The translations under genes were made by a program, and so were the position numbers. The notes under the pieces are model-generated. The model was given only the letters and a program-made list of their open reading frames with translations, had not been told where the DNA came from and made no database searches. 64,000 bases of DNA from Immersiella caudata. Lineage: Eukaryota > Ascomycota > Sordariomycetes > Sordariales > Lasiosphaeriaceae. Positions 31,175-42,645 of this stretch are shown here, piece after piece. Numbering within the stretch: position 1 is the first letter of the stretch; each line of letters starts with the position of its first letter. The stretch spans positions 2,356,001 to 2,420,000 of the forward strand of contig JAULSU010000001.1 in the NCBI GenBank assembly GCA_030512335.1, written 5' to 3'.

Positions 31175-31861
31175 ATGCGTTACTCTTTTGCCGCCATCCT
31201 CGCTCTCGCGACTGCTGTGTTCGCGCAGACCCCCGGCTTCGATGTCATCAGCAAGCCCGGCAACTTCGAGAAGGTGCCTGCTGCCACCACCTATACCATC
31301 GTCTGGGACCCCAAGCCCGAGCACACCGGCACTGTTAGCCTCAGCCTGATCGGTGGCAAGGACCAGAAGTCCCTCCAGGCCCTTGGCCCCATCGGCAGTG
31401 AGTACATCGCGACTTTGTCCATTTGAGTAACTGCTCACTCCATGACAGAGGCCGACAACCAGGACGGAAAGTTCGAGTGGGAGGTTTCCAAGACGCTCGG
31501 CAAGGAAGCCATCTATGGCATCCAGATCACCTGGGATGAGGACACGAGCATTTTCCAGTACTCGTTCCCCTTCCACATCACCGCTGGAGCTGGCGGCGTC
31601 AGCGACACACCATCGTCTACCCCTAGCGCCAACTCGACCGCCAGCAAGACCTCCATTCTGATCACCTCTACTCCCATTGGAAACCTGTCGACCTCTTCCA
31701 CTAGCAGGCTGACCACCGTTGTCTCTTCCACCTCCACCAGGTCCCCTACAGGGACCACCACTGGGTCTGCCTCTACCTCGACTGCCGGTGCCGCTCCTGC
31801 CAATGTTGGAAGCACTATCGCCCTTTTCGGCGGTCTCGCCATGGCTGTCTTTGCTCTGTAA
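31175..31861 (+). CDS. GPI-anchored cell-wall protein, Kre9/Knh1-like N-terminal domain
   Basis: Predicted cell-surface protein. It starts with a signal peptide (MRYSFAAILALATAVFAQTP). Residues about 20-110 form the Ig-like domain shared with Kre9/Knh1-family N-termini (GFDVISKPGNFEKV, YTIVWDPK, GKFEWEVSK, YGIQITWDED). A Ser/Thr-rich stalk follows that is likely O-mannosylated. The end is hydrophobic (STIALFGGLAMAVFAL) after a small-residue site, as expected for GPI attachment. Exons 31175-31397 and 31449-31861 are joined by a 51-nt intron (gtgagt...gacag), giving 211 aa; the join reads LGPIGKADNQDG. Members are abundant in Pezizomycotina; the exact function is unknown. Confidence 0.87.
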
Positions 31862-33123
31862 AGACCTCACCGGTCTGGTGTCATGGAGGTCTGGCTTGTG
31901 ATTCAGCATCTGTGGTCTGGTTTGTTGGCAACGGCATTGGTTCACGGAATAAAGTGAAGTCGGTGGCTTGGGCTGTGGGAACTTTCTTGATACCACCTAG
32001 ATGTAGTGTAATGGCTCCAATCTGCCTTCTGCGAAGAGGAAATAATAAAAGGTCACACGCTCCACAGCGTTGGCTAGGTGCAAAGCTGTCAGATATTCAT
32101 CTCTTACATTTGTGAGAAATCACTTGGAAATTCTTCCCTAGCTCCCCAGTTGGAAGCAGCCCATGCCGTCTTGCATCCGCGGTAGGTCTTCTTTTAGGGT
32201 TAGATAACACAACATGATCCTTCAAATACCTCTTCGCACTACAACAAAGCCTTTCTGGCATATCACAGGGTTCTGGCCTCGGTTGTGTGTAGTCAAACTC
32301 ACTTATCCCACCGCACGCCCCCATCATTACTGTTGACAATAGGCGGTGCATCTCAGAACATGCCAGTGGTGCTAAGCTACTTCCAACGACGAGCCGCCCT
32401 TCACCTGGCCTGGGCAGATTGCTTAAAATACGATGTTGAAAGAAGAAGAAAACAATCCAAGCAACCTCAGTCAGTTGAACACGCTGTCCCACACTGTATT
32501 CAAGCACATTGTGTTCGTTCTGTGCCATGGCATGAGTTCCAGGCACGATCTTTGATCTCCTGTGCATTCTCCCGTTTGCCCCGATTGGCTTGGGGCGACT
32601 TGGCTTGCCTTGGCGTGTTCGGAACATGCGATGCCTAAGTACAACCGCTTGGTGAAGAACCCATTGTCAAGTAAATATCACTCTGAGATTCAGCGCCGTA
32701 CCCTGTTCGTGGTGTTGATTCCCGTATCCCTGAGCATCTGGTATTCGGGAGTGGCCGCCAACGTGCCTTGCATCCCCAGCTCTTCGTTGACAAATCAGAG
32801 GCGCTCCAGTCCTGATCGAAGGCGGTGAGCCCTGAGACAAGTGCGGGGCAGACAGGGATAAGAGGCGTACTCAGTACTTCTTCATCCAACCATTGTACAC
32901 AGTCAGCAGAGTACCCAGTACTTTGTTTGCTGTCAAGCGCGGTCCACTGCCCCTCCCCGATTTTGTATCCACAAATCTCTCGACTCTACCAACACTTCCT
33001 CTAACAGCGGTCCAATTTCACCACTCGTCCTTTCCTCTGTCTTGCTGCCTCCGCCGCGCTGAGCGCTCAACATCTGTGACTTCCGGATAACGCCATACCC
33101 TTCTACGAGAAAATCTAGTCAAA
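31862..33123. other. Intergenic 1.3 kb, promoter side of alpha-tubulin
   Basis: No gene is recognised. The 3' half presumably holds the promoter and 5' UTR of the tubulin gene. Confidence 0.4.
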
Positions 33124-35023
33124 ATGAGAGGCGAGGTAAGTTGCAGAGCCACACTTTCTTGCTGCCCGAATGCACGATGCCGGCCCGGCGATCGCTTCAG
33201 TTTGGGGCCCCTATTCCATGCAGCTATTGCCGTGCTGGGAAACTGCTATCATCGACAAAATATCCTCAACAACGACCACCGCGGGTTATCAGGAGGGAAT
33301 TGGTTACGGTACTCTAGACTTCGGGGTGGTCCAAGTTACATTCTCCAATGATTTGTTACCCGTGTCTTGCGCGGGCCGGAGGACTAGCGGCCGAGCTACA
33401 CCGTCCGGACCTTCTGCCGACGTCACCAGTCACTCATTCCACGCACAAAGCCCTGCGACCGTCGAGATGGGACCCCAGATGGCTAACAAAGCAATAAACA
33501 GATTCTCCATCTTCATCTCGGCCAGGCTGGTACCCAGCTGGGTAACAGCGCCTGGGAACTGTGAGACCTCACCGCTCTTGTCGAGCTGCCCGACTTCCGC
33601 TAATCGCCACCCTTCAGCTATCTCCTCGAGCACGGTCTCGGAGCCGATGGTCGTCCGGACCCTAATGTAAAGGATATTGGCGACTCTGGATCCTTTGAGA
33701 CCTTCTTCACCGAGACGAGCAATGGCAAATACGTTCCCCGCTCCCTCTTCGTCGACCTCGACCCCTCCCCGATCGACGAGATCCGCACCGGTGCCTACCG
33801 CCAGCTCTTCCACCCCGAGCTGTTGATCAGCGGAAAGGAGGATGCCGCCAACAACTATGCCCGTGGTCATTACACCATTGGCAAGGAGATGGCTGACAGT
33901 GTCATTGACCGCATCCGTCGCGTTGCTGGTGAGACATACCTCTTCCCATACCCCTGCATGTACGACGACTGACGCTTTGGTGCTTAGACAACTGCCACTC
34001 CCTCCAGGGATTCCTAATCTTCCACTCCTTCGGTGGTGGTACTGGATCCGGCTTCGGCGCGCTGCTCCTTGAGCGCCTCGCGACTGACTACGGCAAGAAG
34101 TGCAAACTTGAGTTTGCTGTCTACCCTGCGCCCCGAGTTTCCACCGCCGTCGTCGAGCCCTATAATGCCGTCCTTTCTACCCACAGCACGATTGAGAACT
34201 CGGACTGCACGTTCTTGGTCGACAACGAGGCCGTTTATGACATCTGCCGCCGCAACCTGGATATCCCCCGTCCCAGCTACGAGCATCTCAACCGCTTGAT
34301 CGCCCAGGTCGTGTCTTCGATTACTTCGTCGCTACGATTCGATGGTGCGCTCAACGTCGATCTCAACGAGTTCCAGACCAACTTGGTGCCCTATCCTCGT
34401 ATCCACTACCCTCTGATCAGCTATGCTCCTGTCATCTCTGCTGCCAAGAGCTCTCATGAGAGCTTCAAGGTCTCGGACCTCACCTTCCAGTGTAAGTGTG
34501 TCCCTGGTTTTGTCCTGAACAATTGTTTTAACGGCACGCAGGCTTCGAGCCCAACAACCAGATGGTGGTCTGCGACCCCCGTAACGGAAAGTACATGGCC
34601 GTCGCTCTCCTGTACCGCGGTGACGTCGTCCCCCGCGACTGCAGCGCCGCCGTTGCTGCCCTCAAGGCTAAGGCCTCATTCAACCTGGTCGAGTGGTGCC
34701 CCACTGGCTTTAAGATTGGTATCAACTACCAGAAGCCTGTTGCCGTGCCTACCGCTTCGCCCTCGGATGGTGGTCTCGCCTCGGTCGACCGCTCCGTATC
34801 CATGCTGTCCAACACCACGGCCATCGCAGAGGCTTGGTCTCGCCTCGACTACAAGTTCGACCTCATGTACAGCAAGCGCGCTTTCGTCCACTGGTACGTT
34901 GGTGAGGGTATGGAGGAGGGTGAATTCAGCGAGGCTCGTGAGGATCTCGCCGCGCTCGAGAAGGATTATGAGGAGGTTGCCGCCGACTCGACTGATGCCG
35001 ATGATGGCGAGGCCGAGTACTAA
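33124..35023 (+). CDS. Alpha-tubulin
   Basis: Alpha subunit of the microtubule heterodimer. Five exons: 33124-33135, 33502-33560, 33618-33928, 33988-34491 and 34542-35023, giving 455 aa. The first exon encodes only MRGE, and the 366-nt first intron at that spot is typical of fungal alpha-tubulin genes. Exon 2 encodes ILHLHLGQAGTQLGNSAWEL. The GTP-binding signature GGGTGSG is intact, as is the catalytic-loop region with LDPSPIDEIRTG. The tail is acidic and ends in EY, the detyrosinatable C-terminus. Some positions differ from typical fungal alpha-tubulin (KDIGDSGSFETFF, ATDYGKKCKLEF, TASPSDGGLASVD). The divergence suggests the second of two alpha-tubulin paralogues that many ascomycetes carry; this is inference. 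Confidence 0.95.
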
Positions 35024-36169
35024 ACAGGCCTTCAGACTGTGCGTTGTTGCGAATTAGCAAAGTTGATTACTAGCGGCTGCCTTGGAGTTGGAAGACAGAT
35101 AGCTGGTTCTGGTTTCCCTTCGGCAGAGAACATACCCCCTTAAAGCCTGTACAGTGGTTTTTCACCCAGGAATCGAGCGATTGACGGATACCGATGACGA
35201 AACAATAACCTTTCCCGCGAACCACCCCAGCCTTTTCTCATTCTCCTGTAGTCTTCTTTTCACGGTAGATCTGTGTGGCGGTCTAGCGGATTCAAAAGGA
35301 CAGGTGGTTGTCGAAAACGGTCTTGGTTTATAGAGACGGGATGTTATGCCACCGATTTGTGTCTCTTTTCTTGAAGCTTAACCCTTGATAGTATCCTCGG
35401 TAGTCATGACGGAGAATCTGAAAGCCCTATTGAGAAGATGGCCATCTCGAAAGCATGTGTGTCTGTTTGGCGCAATAATATGCGGGGAAGCGGTATTTGG
35501 GCATATTTTCCAGAGGAAGTAATGGCTTCGGGGACTTGCCAGCCTTGTGTCTGATTATGGCTACCATCAATACAGACGATAAATCTGATCGTTGCCTTGC
35601 TAGTTTACGTTGGTTCTTACAAAGCCCAAAAGTTACCTCAGCCGCACCCTCCAGGTCACCAACCCCACCACTCCACGTCGTTCGCAATACCCCTTGAGAA
35701 AAGCAACCGATATTTAATGCTATAACCGCCACGTTGTTCTATACATTTTTCATGATAGTCTTTTATGCTACGAGTACTTCCAATCATCATCGGGTGAAGG
35801 TCCTTTTGCTGGGCCCTGGTCGTACGACTTGCACTGTCTCGAAGGCATCCACTCGGCAGGGAAGGCCAACCAATTGCACAAACATCCTTGTAGCTGATCG
35901 TTGGACCATGATGAACGAGAAAATATGGCTCGCAGGCAACACGCACGCACGTTTGATGGCTTTCACCGCTAGCCCACTGTTCTAATTACATCCTTCCTTG
36001 GGGTTCGTGCTGTTTTATGGAACAGGAGCACTCGTGAGGAAAATAAGTTTTTTTTCTTCCTTCCCCTCGCCACTCCGCCCACCCGTCAACGATCGGGAGG
36101 GGGTTAGCCTCGCGGACCTACAAAACGCCGATGGCGTCAAAACAACTTACAAGACAAAGGCTGTCTGGA
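35024..36169. other. Intergenic 1.1 kb, convergent 3' ends
   Basis: This stretch holds 3' flanks of alpha-tubulin (+) and Nop12 (-). I see no gene. Confidence 0.45.
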
Positions 36170-38107
36170 CTACTTGGCGACACCTCCAGCTCTCCACTTC
36201 GCCGCTCGAACAGCTCCTCGTCCGCCGGACTTCGGACCTCCCTTCTTGATGTGCTTACCGCCACCCTTGAACTTTAAGTCCTTCGGCCGGCCATCTTTTA
36301 CGCTCGCCCGGCGGCCCTCGAACACGATATCCTCGGGCGACTTCATCGTCTTGCCTTCGGGCTCGGTGGCACCGGCGTCGCCGCTTTCCCTCCGCCGAGC
36401 ATCGGCATGGGCCTTGTCCCACTTTTTCTTCTTGCCGCCCATTTGTGAGGCAACTGATCGGCCGAGAAGTTTGCTTGCCCGACCAGCCAACGTCTTGTCT
36501 TCAGCGGTGAGCTTGGGCGCATAGCCATTGCCCTTTCCTGCTTTGCCCTTGCCCTTTCCAGCTAGGGGAGCAGCTTTGCCATGTTTGGCCTCCATTGCCC
36601 TCGCTGTCTTGTGCGGAGCTTTGCATCTACTGACCCGAAGAGCACGAGGCAGCATGGGTGGGAATTTCTTTTCGTTGAGGAGCACGGCTGCTTCAACGGC
36701 GTTTCCATCCTATTCTTCGTTAGCATGTCGTCAGGATGCTCGAGAAGTCAAGGTACTTGCATAAAACTGAACATAAGCAAAGCCCTTGCCGACGCGAGTG
36801 ACGGGGTCTCTGACCACGCGAACACTCTCAACCTTGCCGGCTTCCTTGCTGAAAACGCGCCAGAGGCCCTCTTCGACATCCATGGGTACCTTGGTACGCT
36901 TCTTCTTTTCGGTCACCTCCTTCCCTTCCTCATCAACCTTGGTATTGATGACGCTTTCATCGTCAACAAAGCCAAGGTTACCAACGAAGACACAACGTCT
37001 GTGGTCAATAGCTGCGGGATGTGCCACACTATCAACCCTGAGATGGCGGTCCAACACAGTTGTTCCGTTGAGCTCGGAAACGGCAAGCCGAGCTGCTGAG
37101 GTCGAACTGTAGACAACATACGCATTGGTTGACTTTGTCGTGGCCTCCATGACTGACTTTTTGATGTATGCTGCCCGCTTGGGTATCGCAGCCGTTGCAA
37201 AGGCGGTTGAGCGGAACCTTATCGATTCGATCTTCTGTGGAGGCGACGCTTTCTTGTCAAGAATGGATGAGAGGTGATTCATCAGGGTCTTCTTGGCTTG
37301 GCGAGATGTCACTGCTTCTGCGGAGACGTTACTGAGGAAGACAGTTCGGTTTGCCTTTTCCAGCTCCGTAGCGGCGGGATCGGCGGAGAGAGATTCGTGA
37401 ACCGGAACAGCATTATCAGAGGATGACTCGGCATCGGAATCAACAGCCTCATCAGGAGAAATGTCCATGGCGTCGCCGGTTGGCGCTTCTTGGCCCTTGA
37501 GGCGTTTCCCCGTGGGCTCCTCCTCCTCCTCGTCGTCGGCGAGGCGATTGAGATACTTGGACTCAAGATTGTCGTACTCGTCCCTCTGTTTTCTCTTTCG
37601 CTTCCGCCCATCTTCTTGAGCGCTCTTTCCATGATCGACCATGACTTCAAGGACTTCGGCAGCCTCATCCTCTTCATCCACACTGGAATCTTCTCTCGCA
37701 TTGTGGGACTCGGATTCCGATTCACCTTCCGAAGACTCCTCGCTGATTGACGCCTCGTCGTCCAACTCTTCGTCTAGCTCCGATAATTCTTCGTCATCCT
37801 CGTCGGCGCCCTCATTGTCGTTGTCATCGTCGCTGTCTTCGCTACCTGGCTCTTCCCTAGGCGTCTTGGAAAGCAACTCCACATATCTCGACTTTTGAGG
37901 AGGTTTAATCGGACCGGCCTGGTAGTGTGTCAGCAGCTGCATCACCCATAGCAGCAAGGGCTGCACACTTACACTGCTTGAGAAAAGAGCATCGAGGGTT
38001 GGGTCGACCGCTTTCTTGGGCGCAGTTAATACAGAGTGTCTGACGTTTAGGTTAGTCGCAATTCTCGATGCGATTCGCGAAAGTCAAGGATCTTACCCTC
38101 TCGCCAT
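36170..38107 (-). CDS. NOP12: Nucleolar RNA-binding protein Nop12
   Basis: Nucleolar RRM protein needed for pre-25S rRNA processing in yeast. Order: short N-terminus, strongly acidic Asp/Glu/Ser region (about residues 45-200), first RRM (about 210-310; TVFLSNVSAEAV, AYVVYSS), second RRM (about 320-420; CVFVGNLGFVDDE, GKGFAYVQFYDG), and a Lys/Gly/Ala-rich basic tail. Exons: 38107-38097, 38039-37973, 37918-36761 and 36709-36170, giving 591 aa. The third intron has a GC donor (TTTTAT|gcaagt), with branch gctaac and acceptor aatag; reading on would stop after ASTLTSRAS and split the RNP1 strand of the second RRM. The gene is divergent from Dep1, with start codons 632 bp apart. Confidence 0.92.
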
Positions 38108-38739
38108 GGTCGCGGGGTTATCCGTCAAAAGCTCTGGCGATCCAAGCTATCCGGGGTCCTGTTGGTCCCGCAGTTGGAGACCAATCCTCGAGATATGGCC
38201 AATACTGGCAGAAGAAGCCCACAAGCTACCCAGTTCGAGGCCAAAACAAACAGAAAAGTCTCGGCTTGCTGCTGTCGTTTTTGGTCGTCCGAACCTTCAG
38301 CTTGTTTGGGGCGCTAGAAATTCTGGGATCGCAGAAATTCGCTTATCTTATCTAAACTGCCGTTCGGCTTCACCGCTTTCGGTGCCAGGCCATGCGGGCT
38401 GCAAGAGAAGGCGCCCACCCGTCACCCCAATACAGGTACCCTCCTTCCGCCCTCTCCCCAAGCTCGTCAACACTCAACCCACCTCGCCCACAAGCCGCTG
38501 CGCGAACTGCATTCTCCAATCCCCTCTCATACGAAACTATACGCATTTCATTTTCAACCTTAGGGCCTGTTCTTTTATTGTTTCGGCCAGTCGCGCAGCC
38601 TTTCCGTCCGACGGTCCAGCGCTGCCCGCCCCGGATCTCGTCCGATTTTACGCTCCTCGTCTCCTCCGCCGCGAAACCTCCCAGCCAACATTGGCGTAAC
38701 CATCGCTGGGCCTTTCTCGGCCAAGCCGCATGGTGTACG
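38108..38739. promoter_or_regulatory. Divergent promoter region Nop12 / Dep1
   Basis: This 632-base stretch between the two start codons contains no third gene. I found no specific regulatory element beyond pyrimidine-rich tracts before the Dep1 ATG. Confidence 0.45.
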
Positions 38740-40990
38740 ATGGCTACCGATACTGCGCCAGCTTTGGCCCTCTCGAGCCCCCCTCCTCACCTCCTCGACA
38801 ATAGCCCTAGCAACCTCTCGAGCCCTCTGAGCGACGTCGAAGACAAGGACGCAGATCCCGACGAGATGGATCTCGATATGCGAAATCATACTTCCGGTCG
38901 CCCCGGGACGCCGAAGCGCAATGCCAACGGCACCAGGGAAGACTCTGAGGCCGACTCGGATTCTGACGAGGAGAGCAAATTGTCAGAAATGGACATCAAT
39001 GACTCCGAAGCAGAAACAGAGCGACTCTACGATACCCCACCCAAGAATGGCGCGGCGCGCGACATGCTTAGCATTCTCGGTGAAGTCGGCAGCCGACAAT
39101 TCGTCGATCGCCGTGAGCGGGTTTTCGAGCGGAGCCCCAGCAAGCTTCAGCAGCAACTTCAGGCCGAGCTCGACGCCGAGAACGCTGTAACAGATGGGGA
39201 CTCCCTCTCCGAAGCCGAAGACGAGGATGAAGACGATGCGTCAGTAGCCTCGAGCGAGCCTGAGCCCGCGCCCGTCAAGGAGCAGCCACTACGATCGCCG
39301 TCCCAAGCCAAGAAGAACCAAGAAGCGAACACATCTACAAACTCAGCTGCTTCGCAGCTCGCAAGGCAAGACTCACAAGAATCTCGGAAGCGAAAACGCA
39401 CATCGCTAGCAGAGCAATCCGAGTCGGAGCAGCCGCTTAGGAAGCGGACCGGCTCAATTGGCGCCCCAGAAGGGGAGTTTTCGGCCGATGACGCTATCGT
39501 GGCAGACGATGAGGGCGGCATATCTACAAACCCTCAGAGCGGAAACCACACTGGCGAAGAAGACAATGGGCAGAGCGCGTCAGTCGTGCCGAAGAATAAG
39601 GAAGAACCCGTTGCTTCTGTCGAAGATGAGTCGGTCGAGACTGGCAGAACTAAGAAGGCAAAGCGCAACTCTGCGAAGAAACGAAACAGCAAAAGTCCCG
39701 ACGAGTCGATCGAGCAGGCTACTGAAGAAGCCCAGGACGACCCGCCAGACGACGCCGAGGAGCCTATCGCTGGCGACACTGCGGCGCACATTGACGACGA
39801 GCACAATGAAGACCCCGATGAAGCGGAGGCTGCGCATAAGAACGAGGAAGAGTGTAAGCAACAGGCATTCGTGTCTTTCTTTGTCAAATGCTGACCAGGG
39901 TACAGTGGAGAGAAAGAAGGCTGCTTGGGAGGAATTGACAGCCATCGAGAAACAGTTCAGCAACTTTCGGGAACGGTACGTCTACCCGTGAATAAAAAAA
40001 AACTGGGCCGTTGTGCGTCGCTGACATCTGAGCAGTCTTTACCAGGAACGCCTAGACCAGCTCAACCAGGAAGAGGCAATGCTAAATTGCGAGATCCCGA
40101 CGCACCCTGAGTACCTGGCAATGCTAAAGTGCATCGAAGACAGGCGACAAGAAAGGATACGCCTGAGCGAGCTCGAATTAAAACTCAACATTTCGGTGCT
40201 CAGAAGGCGAGCTATCGCAGAAAGGGCACAGATGATGTCCCAGTATTACCAAGCAGTCCGTGAATCAAGGGAGAAGGTCCTGGAGGAGCTGGGCCAAGAC
40301 TGGTACGAGATTCAGCAAGAACGCAGACGCTACGCCAACACCATACCGGATTACGGGATCCCATTTCCTACATCAAAAACCCAAACCATCAGGCAAGCGG
40401 TAGCTTACAACAAGGAAGTGTCCATTCTGTCCGGATTCGCCAAACACGTTGGCTTCCCAGCCGCACCGCCTATCTACGGTGCATCCGAAGACCAATTGGA
40501 GAGCGATTTGGAGGCGATGGTGAGTTGATTACCATTGGGAGGGATCCTTTCCACACAGCTAGCATTTGCTTACAACGCTCTTCAGCGCGCTCGCGAGCCT
40601 CAGGTTAGGCCCAGCCATCTGCCGCAATTCCAGTCTCATGGCTTGCAACCAGAAAAATCTCCAGCTGGGAACCTTTTTAGCTTAGTAGGTCCAGCAGGTG
40701 AACAGTTTCTTGAGCACACACCATGGGCCAATCCAAATCACCCCTCTCACCATATCCAGCGTCAACAAGAAACAGCGGTCCCGCTGCCTTACTCAGGACA
40801 ACCATCCGGGCCACGGAGACACTCTCAGCAGCATAGGAACATGTTCTCCTCAAGCGCAACCACGATGAACGGCGATTCCCCTATCCAAACACAGAAAACA
40901 CATCCTCCGGGTGTCCATGATAGCCTAAAGGCATCTCGGATAGGCGCCGAACACCCAAACAAACGCGAGACTGTCGCTCAAGCATCTTGA
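38740..40990 (+). CDS. DEP1: Sds3/Dep1-family subunit of Rpd3L-type histone deacetylase complex
   Basis: Scaffold-type subunit of the large Rpd3 histone deacetylase complex, acting in transcription repression in the nucleus. Residues 1-370 are acidic, Ser-rich and mostly disordered, with KR-rich patches. The Sds3-like core follows: WEELTAIEKQFSNFRERLYQ, EEAMLNCEIPTHPEYLAML, RQERIRLSELELKLNI and AERAQMMSQYYQAVRESREK are its conserved helices. The C-terminal part holds VGFPAAPPIYGASEDQLESDL and then a Pro/His/Gln-rich tail. Exons: 38740-39853, 39906-39975, 40036-40519 and 40586-40990, giving 690 aa; all joins restore the frame. The name Dep1 rather than Sds3 rests on length and the acidic N-terminus; a paralogue cannot be excluded. 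Confidence 0.85.
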
Positions 40991-42645
40991 CGGTGCTTCC
41001 ATTCTATACAATTCTGAATCAAGGCATTTTTTATGGGGCTTGCAGGGTTAGGTATTGAAAATATCATTCATGGAGCACAGCACCGCTCTAGCCGGGTTTT
41101 CATTTCCGCATCGATGACGTTGATGAAAAGGAGTCTACACGGATATGGCCTTCTCTGGATCCGAGGGGTGTTGAAGTGATGATTTGGAGGGACTGTTTAA
41201 TGTTACAGAAGTACATGTGTGTATACAGCAGAACATGTTCCGTTTGTATGAGCGGGGGAGGTGTTTCGGGTCATGTTATATACCTTGTTGAATAGCCTTT
41301 GGCTATCCTGTTGTAATACAACGAGGCTTGAGACCTCATAACTTCCACGCTCTTTCCTGAACGCCGAACCCGATGCATGGGCGTTCAACAGCCACTTGGG
41401 ATGAGTTTGCGCAAGATGAGTCGCCGCTCGGAATAGGCTCAGTTCCTCTGGTTTTGAGTTGTGGCTGCGGGGCTCTTCATTGGCACATCCGGTACCTTGA
41501 CATCGGTGAAATCATCCTGCCCAACAACAGAGATGGTGTATGCGTCTGGCGGTTATGCGTGTCAGCAAAGACCTTTCCAAGCTGAGACAAACATTTCGCG
41601 GGCGTTGTGTGATATCGCCAGCGCATTGTTCACCTACAAATACCACCGGTAATGATGCAGAAACCCAGTCCCATGAGAGCATTCTTAACAATGTATGGTC
41701 GGCGGGCGCGGATGAGGGCGGGAGAATGTCGATTCTCGCGATAGTAACTGTCGTGCCGCATGCTGCAATCGATTGTGTCAGTCTAGAAGCAAGGTCAATG
41801 GGCTTGTTTTGGGGTTCCCGTACCCAGCCATGGCTGCGGTGGTTGGCTTCATCTTGACGGGTCGTAGTGAGGAGGCAGGTAAATGGATGCGCCAACGGCG
41901 TCAGTCGTGATGGGCCGCATGTTGCTGAAAAGCATCGGCTGCTTCCGTGACGATAGCTTATCGAATGAAAGCCAACTATTGGCCGTGAGAGTCAACTCGT
42001 TCCAACGCCCGGTTGTTCCTCGGCTCTTCGAGCTCCAGAGACCAGGATCCTGAATGTGGGTCGCTGCAGCCCACGTCAAGAGTTCCCAGCGCGTTCAAGG
42101 TTCCCAGTGCAAGCTTCGATCCAAGCCGCAAACTTCCAACGACGAAAGCGATCATCGCCAACCACACGACCAGGACTGAAGATTGCTGCGCCCTTTTGAT
42201 CCTTCGATATTCCGAATCCAACAACAAATATTTGATTGGCAGCAAGAAACAAGACTGGTCATCGCGAAACACGTGATCACGCCACAGCAACTGTCGACGG
42301 ACACGACTGCACCTTCCACGCTCGTCTCGAAACAACCGATATTGTGTCGCACAGGATGAGCCATCCACTTGATTACGGGCTTGATATCTGAACTCACTGA
42401 GAACGCGAATTGCGTGGATTTGGCGGGGCCGAACATCAAGAAGTGCAGTCTGGGTTGGGGGGGCATTGAGCGCGCACTTCGGGACGGCGCCTCAATCTTC
42501 TTTGACTTCACTTTGCGGGCTGGGCTTTCGTAGATCTTCTTTGACCATCGCTTTCTCTTCACGCGCGCATCGCAACACCGACGCGCCTTGACACAGCCAC
42601 ATTTGCGCCCAGAGCGGCCGCTCCCTCTTGAACCAAATCTTCGCC
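40991..42645. other. Intergenic 1.65 kb
   Basis: I see nothing I can support as a gene. Open frames of up to 171 codons on the minus strand near 42152-42667 overlap the start of the Pta1 gene and lack domains. Confidence 0.4.

Noticed and set aside
31115..31996. A 293-codon minus-strand frame
   Set aside because: It is antisense to the GPI-type protein; its Gly/Arg richness mirrors the Ser/Thr codons on the other strand.
34215..35057. A 280-codon frame covering the end of alpha-tubulin
   Set aside because: It reads through the 34492-34541 intron into the wrong frame; the spliced tubulin model explains the region.
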